Below, piece after piece: positions 1-8,014 of a DNA stretch of 64,000 nucleotides. Numbering within the stretch: the first letter of the stretch is position 1; each line of letters begins with the position of its first letter. Under the pieces are notes generated by a model. The model saw nothing but the letters and a program-made list of their open reading frames with translations, was not told the DNA's origin and did not search any database. The translations under genes and the position numbers were made by a program. The stretch spans positions 310,001 to 374,000 of the forward strand of contig NZ_CP117996.1 in the NCBI RefSeq assembly GCF_028743715.1, given 5' to 3'. Source of the DNA: Microbacterium sp. Clip185. Its GTDB lineage: Bacteria; Actinomycetota; Actinomycetes; Actinomycetales; Microbacteriaceae.

Positions 1-274
1 GTTCCTCACGAATCACGCCCATGTGCTGATCTACGTCTCCCGCGACCCCGGTGCCCGAGTGCGGGAGATCGCGGACGCCGTCGGCATCACCGAGCGCACC
101 GCGCACGGCATCCTCACCGACCTCGTCGACGACGGGTATCTGCGCCGCATCAAGGAAGGGCGACGCAACCGCTACGAGTGCGTCGAGAACCTGCCGTTGC
201 GCCATCCGGTCGAGAGCGACCACCGGATCGGGGAGCTCCTGCGCGCCCTCGGTGGTCTGACGCCTTCGAGCTGA
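1..274 (+). CDS. Winged-helix transcriptional regulator, 5'-truncated
   Basis: The reading frame is open to the left edge (frame begins at base 2), so the start lies outside the window. The visible part begins FLTNHAHVLIYVSRDPG and continues with a MarR/ArsR-like helix-turn-helix (IADAVGITERTAHGILTDL), then a wing (DDGYLRRIKEGRRNRYEC). Small actinobacterial regulators with this FLTNHAHVL opening are about 100-120 residues long, so only the N-terminal end is missing. The GTG at 23 is internal to the conserved opening and is not the likely start. It is probably a small DNA-binding regulator; the target is unknown. No partner gene is visible on the left. Confidence 0.75.
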   Translation, partial: FLTNHAHVLIYVSRDPGARVREIADAVGITERTAHGILTDLVDDGYLRRIKEGRRNRYECVENLPLRHPVESDHRIGELLRALGGLTPSS

Positions 275-573
275 AGCCCATGAGCTGACGTGCGGCCGGT
301 GGCCGGCGTCGCTGTCGGCCGGCTCCCCGGCCGATCCGGCGTGCGCATCGCGAGCCATCGAGCTGTTGCCCACATGGCGCACAAGTTGCCTGAGGAGAAC
401 CAATGTGCAGCAAATGAGACGAATGTGAATCAGAATGATGTGCGCGCATGCACATCGGTGCAGAACGGCACCTCAACCCGTTCTCGGTGTCGCCGCATCC
501 CTACACTCCGAGGCAGGCCAGGCCCGAATGAGCCCGGCCGCGCTCCTCGCACACAACAAGGAAGTTGGTTTCG
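275..573. other. Non-coding gap upstream of the membrane hydrolase
   Basis: This stretch of about 300 bases has no convincing gene. It is less GC-rich than the flanks between about 395 and 440. It holds an imperfect palindrome, TGTGC-N6-GCACA, at 439-454, about 120 bases before the next start codon, which could be a regulator site. A purine-rich GGAAG at 559-563 is the likely ribosome-binding site for the gene at 574. Confidence 0.4.
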
Positions 574-2472
574 ATGTCCTCTCCTCGAACCCTCGTGAGG
601 CTGTGGTCGCTGTTCGCGATCGCGGTCGCGCTCGTGCTCGCCGGCGGCGCCACGGCCGCCCTCGTCCAGACGTCGGCGGGTTCCGTCCAGGTGCGTGATG
701 TCACGTTCACCGGCACCGCGGGCACGAGCGTCTCCGGGCTGCTGTACGTGCCCGCCACGGCCACCCCTGAAACGCCGGCGCCCGCGGTGCTCGCGGTGCA
801 CGGCTACGTGAACTCGCGCGAGATGCAGACGGCGAATGCGGTCGAACTGAGCCGCCGCGGCTACGTCGTGCTCGCGCTCGACCAGGCGGGGCACGGTCGT
901 TCGGACGCGCCCGCCTTCGGCAACGGCTTCAACGGTCCCGCGGGCCTCGCCTACCTCCGGGGTCTGGACATCGTCGACCCCGACAACATCGGCCTTGAAG
1001 GACACTCGCTGGGCGGATCGACCGTGATGAACGCGGCGGCCGCCTTCCCCGAGGGATACGCGTCGATGGCCCTGTTGGATTCGGCCACCGGCTTCTTCGG
1101 CCCCGAGGGGACGCCCGACTTCCCGCGCAACACCCTCGTGGTCTTCGCCGAGTGGGAGGAGTTCTCCGGAACGATGTGGGCCTCCCCGAACACGCGGGAT
1201 CTGACGTCGAGCCCCAAGCTCATGACGATGTTCGGAACCGACGAGCCGGTCGTGCCGGGGCAGCTGTACGGCTCGATCGATGACGGCACCGCGCGCGAAC
1301 TCCTGCGACCCGCCAACAACCACCCCGGGGTGACGCACGATCCGGCCGTGACGCAGGAGATCGTGGCGTGGTTCGACAAGACGCTCGAGGGCGGTCACGA
1401 CGCGGCCGGCCAGACGTGGTGGATCAAGGAGCTCGGCACCCTTGTCGCGATGATCGGCGGCGTGCTCGTGATCTTCGCCACGGGCGGACTTCTGCTGGCT
1501 ACCGGATTCTTCTCGGCGATCCGTCGGCCCGTTCCGTCGGCCGCGGGAAGCCGCTGGGGTTGGCCGTGGATCGTCTCGGCGATCCTCACGACCGGCATCC
1601 CCGCGCTCACGTTCTTCTGGTTCAACACCTGGGGTGCCGCGTGGATCCCGGCAGGTCCCGTGTTCGGGCAGTCCTATTCGACCGGCATCGTCGTCTGGGC
1701 GCTGTTGAACGGACTCATCGGCCTCGCGATCTACGCGGTCACCGCGTGGGTGCAGCGGCGCCGCAACCCGCTCGCATCCGTGCGCGCGGCGGAGGTCGAG
1801 GGCGCGCCGGGGCTTCGGCGCGGCGCGCTGATCGGTCGGGCCGCGGTGCTCTCGCTGCTCAGTGTGGGTGCGGCGTACCTGCTCGTGGTGATCTCGGACT
1901 GGCTGTTCAAGAGCGACTTCCGCTTCTACGTCCTGCAGCTGCAGCCGCTGACGGCGACGCGCTTCGCGTTGTTCGTGCTGTACCTGCTGCCGTTCACGGC
2001 GTTCTTCCTGATGCTCACCTTCACGCTTCACCGCACGCTCCGCTGGAGGGGGCGCCCGTCCACCATGCGGTCGGAGATGATCGCCTCTGCGATCGTGCTG
2101 CCGGCCGGCTTCGTCGTGCTGGAGATCATCAACTACGTCCCGCTCTTCGTCAGCGGTGAGCTGGCGCTGCCGGGTGAGTCGCTGCTGACGATCATCGGCT
2201 ACCCGTTCATCGTCGTGCTGGCGGTCGTCGGTGCGCTGTCGACGTACTTCTTCCACAAGACCGGAACCATCTACGTCGGAGCGTTCGTCTCGGCGCTGCT
2301 GGTCACGTGGAACGTCGTGGGCGGCACGGCCGTGCAGGGCGACGTGCAGGAGTGGGGCGGCCTGGCGATGACGGTTCGGGTCGTCCTCCCGCTGCTGCTG
2401 TCCCTCGTTCTCGTCGTGGTGGCCGTGCGCCTACGTCGGCGCTCCGCCGACAGGAGCGAGATCGACGCCTGA
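574..2472 (+). CDS. Alpha/beta hydrolase fused to a polytopic membrane domain
   Basis: 632 residues. An N-terminal hydrophobic segment (about residues 10-30) is followed by an alpha/beta-hydrolase domain (about 40-270) with the nucleophile elbow GHSLGG, the oxyanion region AVHGYVNSRE and a late NNHPGVTH segment that probably carries the catalytic His. The second half (about 285-625) has six to seven hydrophobic helices and ends in a basic tail (RLRRRSADRSEID). ATG 574 was chosen over TTG 565 because GGAAG at 559-563 is well spaced from it. The hydrolase domain probably faces outside and may act on a lipid or peptide-like ester; the substrate is unknown. It stands alone and is followed by a strong hairpin shared with the convergent next gene. 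Confidence 0.8.
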   Translation: MSSPRTLVRLWSLFAIAVALVLAGGATAALVQTSAGSVQVRDVTFTGTAGTSVSGLLYVPATATPETPAPAVLAVHGYVNSREMQTANAVELSRRGYVVLALDQAGHGRSDAPAFGNGFNGPAGLAYLRGLDIVDPDNIGLEGHSLGGSTVMNAAAAFPEGYASMALLDSATGFFGPEGTPDFPRNTLVVFAEWEEFSGTMWASPNTRDLTSSPKLMTMFGTDEPVVPGQLYGSIDDGTARELLRPANNHPGVTHDPAVTQEIVAWFDKTLEGGHDAAGQTWWIKELGTLVAMIGGVLVIFATGGLLLATGFFSAIRRPVPSAAGSRWGWPWIVSAILTTGIPALTFFWFNTWGAAWIPAGPVFGQSYSTGIVVWALLNGLIGLAIYAVTAWVQRRRNPLASVRAAEVEGAPGLRRGALIGRAAVLSLLSVGAAYLLVVISDWLFKSDFRFYVLQLQPLTATRFALFVLYLLPFTAFFLMLTFTLHRTLRWRGRPSTMRSEMIASAIVLPAGFVVLEIINYVPLFVSGELALPGESLLTIIGYPFIVVLAVVGALSTYFFHKTGTIYVGAFVSALLVTWNVVGGTAVQGDVQEWGGLAMTVRVVLPLLLSLVLVVVAVRLRRRSADRSEIDA

Positions 2473-2489
2473 TCCGAACGGCGTCCGAC

Positions 2490-2525
2490 GCGGGCGGTGG
2501 GGGAGTGCGATCCCCCACCGCCCGC
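2490..2525. terminator. Bidirectional hairpin terminator
   Basis: A perfect 15-bp inverted repeat (arms 2490-2504 and 2511-2525, GCGGGCGGTGGGGGA and its complement) with a 6-base loop lies between two convergent genes. There is no T-run, as is common for high-GC actinobacterial terminators. It would serve both the gene ending at 2472 and the opposite-strand gene ending at 2532. Confidence 0.75.
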
Positions 2526-2531
2526 GGTTCG

Positions 2532-3464
2532 TCAGCCGTCGAGGAATCGCTTCGTCGCGGCGGCGATCTGTGCCGAGAGCGTGTGGTGCAGGTAGTGGTC
2601 CCCGGTCATGACGACGGCCTCGCCGCGGTCGACCGACGCCGCCTGGCTTTCGTGCAGCGACACCCAGTCCGCCACATCCGTGTCGTTCTCCCGGACGAAC
2701 AGCAGCACAGGGAGGGAAGCGGGGAATCGCGCGCCGCTCGCATCCGCGAAGTTCCGGCTCGCGTGCTGCATCTCATCGACCATGGTCGAAGCCGTCGTGT
2801 TGCGGGTAGCGAGCATGCGCATCTGCTGCTTCGTCTGCTCGTCGTAGGGAAGTCCCTCGTAGGGATCGGGCGAGATCGCCTGCAGTGCCCGGGTGATGCC
2901 GAGGTCGTTGAGCAGCACCATCGCGTCGGTGGGGATCGGCTCGTCCGATCCCGGCTGGTCCGGCACGCTGTTGTCGATGCCCACGAACGCGGTGACTTCG
3001 TCGGGGAACAGCGAGGTGTAGGTGAGCGCGTAGATCCCGGCGATCGAGTGCCCCATGAGCACGTACCGATCCGCCCCGAGCTGCTGCAGAGCCTCGTGCA
3101 CCTCACGGGAGATGTTCTCGGAGGTGCGGGGGACGTCGGTGCCGTCGCTGAGCCCCGTGCCGAACGGCTCGACGGCGATCACGCGGTAGTCGTCGTCGAG
3201 CCGGTCGATGAGCGGGGCGAAATCGAGACCGGGGGCTGCCGTCCCGAGCCCGGGAAGCAGCACGATCGTCTGCTCGTGATCGCCGCTGACGACGACGTTC
3301 ATCTCACGGCCGTCGACGCTGACACGCTGCCCGTAGGGGGTGATCTCCGAGGCTTCGGAGTTCGTGGCGACGGCGTTCACGGTCGCCATCGCACCGACGG
3401 CGACCGCCGGTGCGAGGACGAGGGCGGCGGCGACGGTGAGCGTGATCTTGGTGCGTTTCTTCAT
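2532..3464 (-). CDS. Secreted or membrane-anchored alpha/beta hydrolase
   Basis: 310 residues from ATG 3464, which has AGGAC just upstream; the longer frame to 3506 has no better support. Starts MKKRTKITLTVAAALVLAPAV, a signal peptide or membrane anchor. The hydrolase fold shows LLPGLGTAAPG (oxyanion loop), the nucleophile elbow GHSIAG and a late GDHYLHH with the probable catalytic His. The closest general family is alpha/beta-hydrolase fold 1; the substrate cannot be told. Monocistronic, converging on the preceding hydrolase gene. Confidence 0.8.
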   Translation of the reverse strand: MKKRTKITLTVAAALVLAPAVAVGAMATVNAVATNSEASEITPYGQRVSVDGREMNVVVSGDHEQTIVLLPGLGTAAPGLDFAPLIDRLDDDYRVIAVEPFGTGLSDGTDVPRTSENISREVHEALQQLGADRYVLMGHSIAGIYALTYTSLFPDEVTAFVGIDNSVPDQPGSDEPIPTDAMVLLNDLGITRALQAISPDPYEGLPYDEQTKQQMRMLATRNTTASTMVDEMQHASRNFADASGARFPASLPVLLFVRENDTDVADWVSLHESQAASVDRGEAVVMTGDHYLHHTLSAQIAAATKRFLDG

Positions 3465-3618
3465 GGTGTCCTGAGGTGCGTGTCTCCTGCGCGACGCGGG
3501 TGGCATCGCCCCTTCAGCACATCAGTCGGGCGGCGATCACAGCAGTGTCGCCGCGTCATCGTCTGAAGTGACAAATGTCACCGGGCTGGTCTGCTGTGGT
3601 CGTCGCGCGCATCCCACT

Positions 3619-3684
3619 CATGTTCGAGGGGCTCGAAACGTCGCGTTTTTGTGCGAGCGGCCGCGTTTCGCGTCTCTCGGACAG
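3619..3684. repeat. Intergenic palindromic repeat, family 1, copy a
   Basis: Imperfect hairpin with arms TGTTCGAGGGGCTCGAAACG (3621-3640) and a right arm ending near 3683 whose complement starts TGTCCGAGAGACGCGAAACG; 16 of 20 positions pair. The same arm sequence occurs at 5152 and 5227, so this is a dispersed repeat rather than a gene-specific terminator, although it could terminate the TetR gene that ends at 3689. Confidence 0.6.
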
Positions 3685-3688
3685 GCGT

Positions 3689-4258
3689 TCAGTCGCGACG
3701 CCAGGTCTCGAATGAGTCGGCGACGGTGTCGATGGCCCTAGCGAAACTGCGCTCGATGTCGACGGGGAGTTCGAACGCGTGCGAGGTCTCAAGGGAGAGG
3801 AAACCGTGCAGCGAGGCGCGCAGGAACCGGATCGCATCGACCGCGTCGTCGCCCTCGAGGCCGTACCCGACAAGCACGCCCGCGACCACGGAGAGCACGG
3901 ATGCGGATGCGCGCTCGTCCTCTTCGTCGCCCGCCACCGGGGCGGCGATCGTCAGCGGGTACTGGCCGGGGTGGGCGAGGGCCCAACCTCGGTAGGCGTG
4001 CCCGATCGCCCGGATGGCGTCGCCACGGGATCGTCCCACGGCCGCGCGAGCGAGCGTGTCACCGAGCTCGGTCTTGGCGCGCAGCATGATGCCCCGCTCC
4101 AGTCCGGCGAGCCCGTCGACGTGCTTGTAGAGCGACGGCGCGCGCACACCGAGGTCGTCGGCGAGCGCGGCGAAGCTCAGCGGCCCCGCATGCGGAGCGT
4201 CGAGCAGCGCGGCGGCGCGCTCGATGACGAGCGCGGGCGTGAGCCCCGCCCTAGGCAC
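3689..4258 (-). CDS. TetR-family transcriptional regulator
   Basis: 189 residues from GTG 4258. This start is preferred because GAGAAGGGG lies upstream and the GTG overlaps the TAG stop of the hydrolase gene, implying translational coupling; the longer frame to 4339 only adds hydrolase-overlapping sequence. The N-terminal HTH reads LSFAALADDLGVRAPSLYKHVDGLAGLERG, a typical TetR recognition helix. The C-terminal part resembles the WHG/TetR_C_33 ligand-binding domain. It probably represses its own operon through the palindrome at 5098-5115. Confidence 0.88.
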   Translation of the reverse strand: MPRAGLTPALVIERAAALLDAPHAGPLSFAALADDLGVRAPSLYKHVDGLAGLERGIMLRAKTELGDTLARAAVGRSRGDAIRAIGHAYRGWALAHPGQYPLTIAAPVAGDEEDERASASVLSVVAGVLVGYGLEGDDAVDAIRFLRASLHGFLSLETSHAFELPVDIERSFARAIDTVADSFETWRRD

Positions 4259-5084
4259 GGTCGACCCCTTCTCGCAGGAAGGCGAGGATGGCGTCGGCCG
4301 TGCGCTCAGGCCGCTGGGACTGCGGGTAGTGACCCGCATCCTCGACCATGACGGCCGTGCCGTGCAGCGTCTCGGCGATCCATGTGGCCTCGGCCGCGGG
4401 ATCGGCGAAGTCGGGGTCGGCGTCGCCCATCACGACCAGCGCGGGCGCGGTGACACGTGCGAGGCTCCGCTCGGCGTCGAGGTGGTCGGTGCGTGTGGTG
4501 AGGCGGAAGGCCCGGGCATAGCCGGGGCGTCGGAGCGCCCGGATCATCGTGGCACGGTAGGCCTCGAAGTCGGCGGGCTTCTGGCCCGAGTACAGGGTGG
4601 GCAGGTACGCGTTCCACGCGGCGACGGCCCAGGGGCGCGCCATCAGCATCCGGAACATCAGTGCCGCCATCGCGCTCTGGTTCGGCGGGGTGCGCACGAA
4701 GGGTCCGACCAGCACCAGCCCCGAGACGAGCTCGGGGTGCTCGGCGGCGACGATCACGGCGGCTCCGGCCGCCATCGAGTTGCCGACGATCACCGCGGGG
4801 GCGCCGAGATGCCGGATGAGGGCGGCGATGTCGGATGCGGTGGGCACGTCGCCGTAGGCGTCGAAACCGGCGGAGCTGTCGCCGTGTCCGCGGAGGTCGG
4901 CGGTGGCGACGCGGTAGCCCGCCGCGACGAGCAGCGGTGCGAGGTGCCGGTACGAGGAGCGCAACTCGCCCATTCCGGGCACGAGCAGCAGGAGCGGGCC
5001 CTTGCCCGCGACGTCGAAGCCGATCTCGCCGCCCTCGACGCGAAGGTGCTGCGTCGAGGTGGCGGAGGAGGATGAGGGGGTCAT
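4251..5084 (-). CDS. Alpha/beta hydrolase co-transcribed with TetR regulator
   Basis: 277 residues from ATG 5084. Shows LLLVPGMGELRSSYRHLAPLL (oxyanion region), TADLRGHGDS, nucleophile elbow GNSMAAGAA and a late AGHYPQSQRPE with the catalytic His. It has the size and motifs of fold-1 hydrolases such as esterases or haloperoxidase-like enzymes. ATG 5084 is 7 bases downstream of TAATGT, which with TTGCGC 17 bases further up forms a plausible promoter, so the mRNA may be leaderless. The TetR gene overlaps its stop codon. Confidence 0.85.
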   Translation of the reverse strand: MTPSSSSATSTQHLRVEGGEIGFDVAGKGPLLLLVPGMGELRSSYRHLAPLLVAAGYRVATADLRGHGDSSAGFDAYGDVPTASDIAALIRHLGAPAVIVGNSMAAGAAVIVAAEHPELVSGLVLVGPFVRTPPNQSAMAALMFRMLMARPWAVAAWNAYLPTLYSGQKPADFEAYRATMIRALRRPGYARAFRLTTRTDHLDAERSLARVTAPALVVMGDADPDFADPAAEATWIAETLHGTAVMVEDAGHYPQSQRPERTADAILAFLREGVDRA

Positions 5085-5097
5085 GTCCGAAACATTA

Positions 5098-5115
5098 CAT
5101 AGCCTTCCAGCTATG
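5098..5115. promoter_or_regulatory. Candidate TetR operator inside the promoter spacer
   Basis: CATAGC-N6-GCTATG is a perfect 6-bp inverted repeat. Read on the minus strand, TTGCGC (-35-like) and TAATGT (-10-like) are separated by 17 bases, and the palindrome overlaps this spacer. Binding there by the co-transcribed TetR protein would block RNA polymerase. Location and symmetry are seen in the sequence; the pairing with this TetR is inferred. Confidence 0.6.
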
Positions 5116-5151
5116 CGCAATAGCCAACCCTGATCTCCCCGGATCGACCCA

Positions 5152-5216
5152 CATGTTCAAGGGACTCGAAATGCGGCGATTCCGCCCGAATCGCAACGAC
5201 TCGCGTCCCTCGAACA
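5152..5216. repeat. Intergenic palindromic repeat, family 1, copy b
   Basis: Left arm TGTTCAAGGGACTCGA (5154-5169) pairs with a right arm ending in CCCTCGAACA near 5215; 14 of 16 positions match. The loop is about 30 bases. It belongs to the same family as the repeats at 3619 and 5227. Confidence 0.6.
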
Positions 5217-5226
5217 AGAGGGTGTC

Positions 5227-5291
5227 GTGTTCAAGGGACCCGAGATGTGGTGTTCCCGGCGACGGGGGCGCACTTCGGGTCCCTTGAGCAC
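5227..5291. repeat. Intergenic palindromic repeat, family 1, copy c
   Basis: Left arm GTGTTCAAGGGACCCGAG and right arm CTTCGGGTCCCTTGAGCAC pair at about 16 of 18 positions. It lies directly after copy b, upstream of the pca promoter. Its stem could isolate the pca promoter from transcription coming from the left. Confidence 0.6.
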
Positions 5292-5301
5292 GGGTGAGGG
5301 G

Positions 5302-5367
5302 GTGACGAGCATGGGGGAGCGGGCATACAATGTTCGCTAGACGTACTTACGTTCGCAGAGCGAACAT
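5302..5367 (+). promoter_or_regulatory. pca promoter with IclR-type operator
   Basis: GTGACG (5302-5307) and TACAAT (5326-5331) with an 18-base spacer form a sigma-A-like promoter. Overlapping the -10 and the transcription start are a perfect 9-bp inverted repeat, ATGTTCGCT (5330-5338) with AGCGAACAT (5359-5367), and a compact GTTCGC-AGA-GCGAAC palindrome (5351-5365). A 15-bp palindrome of this shape is typical of IclR-family sites such as those of PcaR/PobR. The IclR gene lies at 8015. A position over the start site argues for repression, relieved by a pathway intermediate; that direction is inferred. Confidence 0.65.
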
Positions 5368-5402
5368 CCCGAGAGGGAGCGAGCACTTCCGAAGGAGGAT
5401 GT

Positions 5403-6146
5403 GTGATCGACAAGACTGTCGCCGACGTCGCGTCGGCGGTCGCAGGCATCGAGGACGGCTCCACCGTCATGATCGGCGGGTTCGGCCGCGCAGGTCAGCC
5501 CGTCGAACTCATCGACGCCCTCATCTCGAACGGCGCGAGCGACCTCACGATCGTGAACAACAACGCCGGCAACGGCGACACGGGTCTCGCCGCCCTGCTC
5601 GCCACCGGTCGTGTGCGTCGTATCGTGTGCTCGTTCCCGCGCCAGTCGGACTCCTGGGTCTTCGACGAGCTCTATCGCTCCGGACGCATCGAGCTCGAGC
5701 TCGTCCCGCAGGGCAACCTCGCCGAACGCATCCGCGCCGCCGGCGCCGGGATCGGCGCGTTCTTCTCCCCGACCGGCGTGGGCACCGCGCTCGCCGAGGG
5801 CAAGGAGCACCGTGAGATCGACGGGCGCACGTATGTGCTCGAGCACCCCATCCGCGCCGACTACGCGCTGATCTCGGCGCGCGCCGCGGATCGCTGGGGC
5901 AACCTCGTGTACCGCGAGACCGCCCGCAACTTCGGCCCCATCATGGCGGCCGCGGCGACGACGACCATCGTGCAGGTCGACGAGATCGTGCCGCTGGGAT
6001 CGATCGATCCCGAGACGGTCGTGACCCCGGGGCTGTACGTGGATCGTGTGGTCGCGGTCGGCGAGCGGCGCTGGTTGAAGGACGGCGTGTTCGTCGGCGG
6101 CACCGACCTGGAGGGCCGCCCGCTCGAGAAGGAGGAGCAGCGATGA
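5403..6146 (+). CDS. pcaI: 3-oxoadipate CoA-transferase subunit A
   Basis: 247 residues, GTG start with a strong GAAGGAGG 5 bases upstream. Class I CoA-transferase alpha subunit: the glycine-rich opening DGSTVMIGGFGRAGQP, then NNNAGNGDTGLAALL and the SPTGVGTALAEGKE region, which match PcaI/CatI and ScoA. With PcaJ it moves CoA from succinyl-CoA to 3-oxoadipate in the cytoplasm. Assignment to 3-oxoadipate rather than acetoacetate rests on the neighbours pcaF and an IclR regulator. First gene of a pcaIJF operon with ATGA overlaps. Confidence 0.9.
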   Translation: MIDKTVADVASAVAGIEDGSTVMIGGFGRAGQPVELIDALISNGASDLTIVNNNAGNGDTGLAALLATGRVRRIVCSFPRQSDSWVFDELYRSGRIELELVPQGNLAERIRAAGAGIGAFFSPTGVGTALAEGKEHREIDGRTYVLEHPIRADYALISARAADRWGNLVYRETARNFGPIMAAAATTTIVQVDEIVPLGSIDPETVVTPGLYVDRVVAVGERRWLKDGVFVGGTDLEGRPLEKEEQR

Positions 6147-6820
6147 CCACCCGTGTCTCCCGCGCAGACCTCGCCCGCCGCATCGCGGCCGACATCCCCG
6201 ACGGCGCGGTCGTGAACCTCGGCATTGGAGCGCCGACGCTTGTCGCCGATCATCTGCCCGCCGACCGCGAGATCGTGCTGCACACCGAGAACGGCCTGTT
6301 GGGGATGGGGGCGGCCCCCGCATCCGATCGCATCGATCCCGACCTCATCAACGCCGGCAAACAGGCCGTCACGGCCGTCGCGGGGGCCGCGTACTTCCAC
6401 CACGCGGACTCCTTCGCGATGATGCGCGGCGGGCATCTTGACGTGTGCGTGCTCGGCGCCTTCCAGGTCGCGCAGAACGGCGACCTGGCCAACTGGTCGA
6501 CGGGCGAGCCCGGTGCGATCCCCGCCGTGGGAGGGGCGATGGATCTCGCCATCGGAGCCAAGTCGGTCTACGTCATGACGGATCTGCTCACCCGCGCGGG
6601 CGAGCCGAAGCTCGTCGCCGCGTGCACGTACCCGCTGACCGGCGTGGGCTGCGTCTCGCGCGTCTACACGGATCACGCGGTCTTCGAGATCACGGATGCG
6701 GGCTTCGCCGTCATCGAGGCCTTCGGCGACAACACGATCGAGCAGCTGCGCGAGCTCACCGGTCTTGCGCTCATCGATGCGACGGATGCGGCCGCATCCG
6801 CGCCCCAGGAGGAGAAATGA
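6143..6820 (+). CDS. pcaJ: 3-oxoadipate CoA-transferase subunit B
   Basis: 225 residues; its ATG overlaps the pcaI stop (ATGA). Class I CoA-transferase beta subunit: VNLGIGAPTLVADHLP followed by HTENGLLGMG, whose Glu is the residue that forms the covalent CoA thioester in this family. The later region (GAMDLAIGAKSVYVMTDL, YPLTGVGCVSRVYTD) is typical. It works as a heteromer with PcaI in the penultimate step of the beta-ketoadipate pathway. Confidence 0.92.
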   Translation: MTTRVSRADLARRIAADIPDGAVVNLGIGAPTLVADHLPADREIVLHTENGLLGMGAAPASDRIDPDLINAGKQAVTAVAGAAYFHHADSFAMMRGGHLDVCVLGAFQVAQNGDLANWSTGEPGAIPAVGGAMDLAIGAKSVYVMTDLLTRAGEPKLVAACTYPLTGVGCVSRVYTDHAVFEITDAGFAVIEAFGDNTIEQLRELTGLALIDATDAAASAPQEEK

Positions 6821-7992
6821 CCGCGAGCTTCGTCTACGACGCCGTCCGCACGCCGTTCGGTCGAGCCGGGGGCGCGCTCTCCGGCATCCGGCCGGACGAT
6901 CTCGCCGCCCTCGTCATGCGCGCGACCGTCGAGCGCGCGGGGCTGGACCCGGCGCGCATCGACGACGTGATCTTCGGTGACGCGAATCAGGCCGGCGAGG
7001 ACAACCGCAACGTCGCCCGATTCGGCGCGCTTCTGGCAGGACTCCCGACGACCGTCACCGGTGCGACCGTCAATCGCCTGTGCGCCTCGTCGGTGGAGGC
7101 CGTCATCCAGGCTTCGCGCGCGATCGAGTCCGGCGACGCCGATATCATCCTGGCGGGCGGCGTCGAATCGATGAGCCGCGCGCCCTTCGTCGTCGAGAAG
7201 TCGGCCAAACCCTGGCCCGCCGTCGGCAACCAGACGCTGTGGAACACGGCGATCGGCTGGCGCATGACCAACCCCGCGCTGCCGAAGCCCTGGACGATCA
7301 GCAACGGCGAGTCGGCGGAGAAGATCGCCCGCGAGTGGGGCATCTCTCGCGAGGCGCAGGATGCGTTCGCCGCGCGCTCGCATCGCCTCGCCGCCGAGGC
7401 CTGGGCTGCCGGTGTCTACGACGGTGAGATCGTGCAGGTTCCCGGCGCCGAGCTCGCCCGCGACGAGAGCATCCGGCCCGACACGTCGGTCGAGAAGCTC
7501 GCGGGCCTGCGGGCGTTGTTCGCCGCTGACGGTGATGGCTCTGTCACGGCGGGCAACTCCTCGCCCATCAACGACGGCGCCTCCGCCGTGCTCGTCGCGG
7601 CGGAGGGCGTGCTGCCCGGTGAGCCGCTGGCGCGCATCGCCGCCCGTGCGGCCCACGGCGTCGACCCCGACGTGTTCCCGATCGCCCCCATCGAGGCGGC
7701 GAACAAGGCGCTCGCCCGCGCCGGCTACACGTGGGGCGACGTCGACGTCGTCGAGCTGAACGAGGCGTTCGCCTCGCAGAGCCTCGCCTGCCTCGCCGGA
7801 TGGCCCGACCTGGACCCGGAGCGGGTGAACATCCACGGCGGCGCGCTGGCCATCGGTCATCCCCTCGGCGCGTCGGGGGGTCGCATCATCGGCCACGCCG
7901 CACACGAGCTCGCGCGCCGCGGCGGGGGCATCGCGGTCGCCGCGATCTGCATCGGAGTGGGGCAGGGGCTCGCTGTCGTCCTCGAGAGGTGA
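6817..7992 (+). CDS. pcaF: 3-oxoadipyl-CoA thiolase
   Basis: 391 residues from ATG 6817, which overlaps the pcaJ stop and has AGGAGGAG upstream; the frame is open further up but only inside pcaJ. Thiolase signatures: NRLCASSVEAV with the nucleophilic Cys, ELNEAFASQ, GGALAIGHPLGASGGR with the catalytic His, and CIGVGQG with the second catalytic Cys. It cleaves 3-oxoadipyl-CoA to succinyl-CoA and acetyl-CoA. The genes for ring cleavage and earlier steps (pcaHGBDC) are not in this window. Confidence 0.92.
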   Translation: MTASFVYDAVRTPFGRAGGALSGIRPDDLAALVMRATVERAGLDPARIDDVIFGDANQAGEDNRNVARFGALLAGLPTTVTGATVNRLCASSVEAVIQASRAIESGDADIILAGGVESMSRAPFVVEKSAKPWPAVGNQTLWNTAIGWRMTNPALPKPWTISNGESAEKIAREWGISREAQDAFAARSHRLAAEAWAAGVYDGEIVQVPGAELARDESIRPDTSVEKLAGLRALFAADGDGSVTAGNSSPINDGASAVLVAAEGVLPGEPLARIAARAAHGVDPDVFPIAPIEAANKALARAGYTWGDVDVVELNEAFASQSLACLAGWPDLDPERVNIHGGALAIGHPLGASGGRIIGHAAHELARRGGGIAVAAICIGVGQGLAVVLER

Positions 7993-8014
7993 CCGGCGCC
8001 GATATGGTGAGCGG

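Noticed and set aside
430..2256. 608-residue open frame on the minus strand
   Set aside because: It lies opposite the 574-2472 hydrolase gene, is rich in Arg/Asp/Glu/Gly with no domain, and is a typical shadow frame of high-GC coding DNA.
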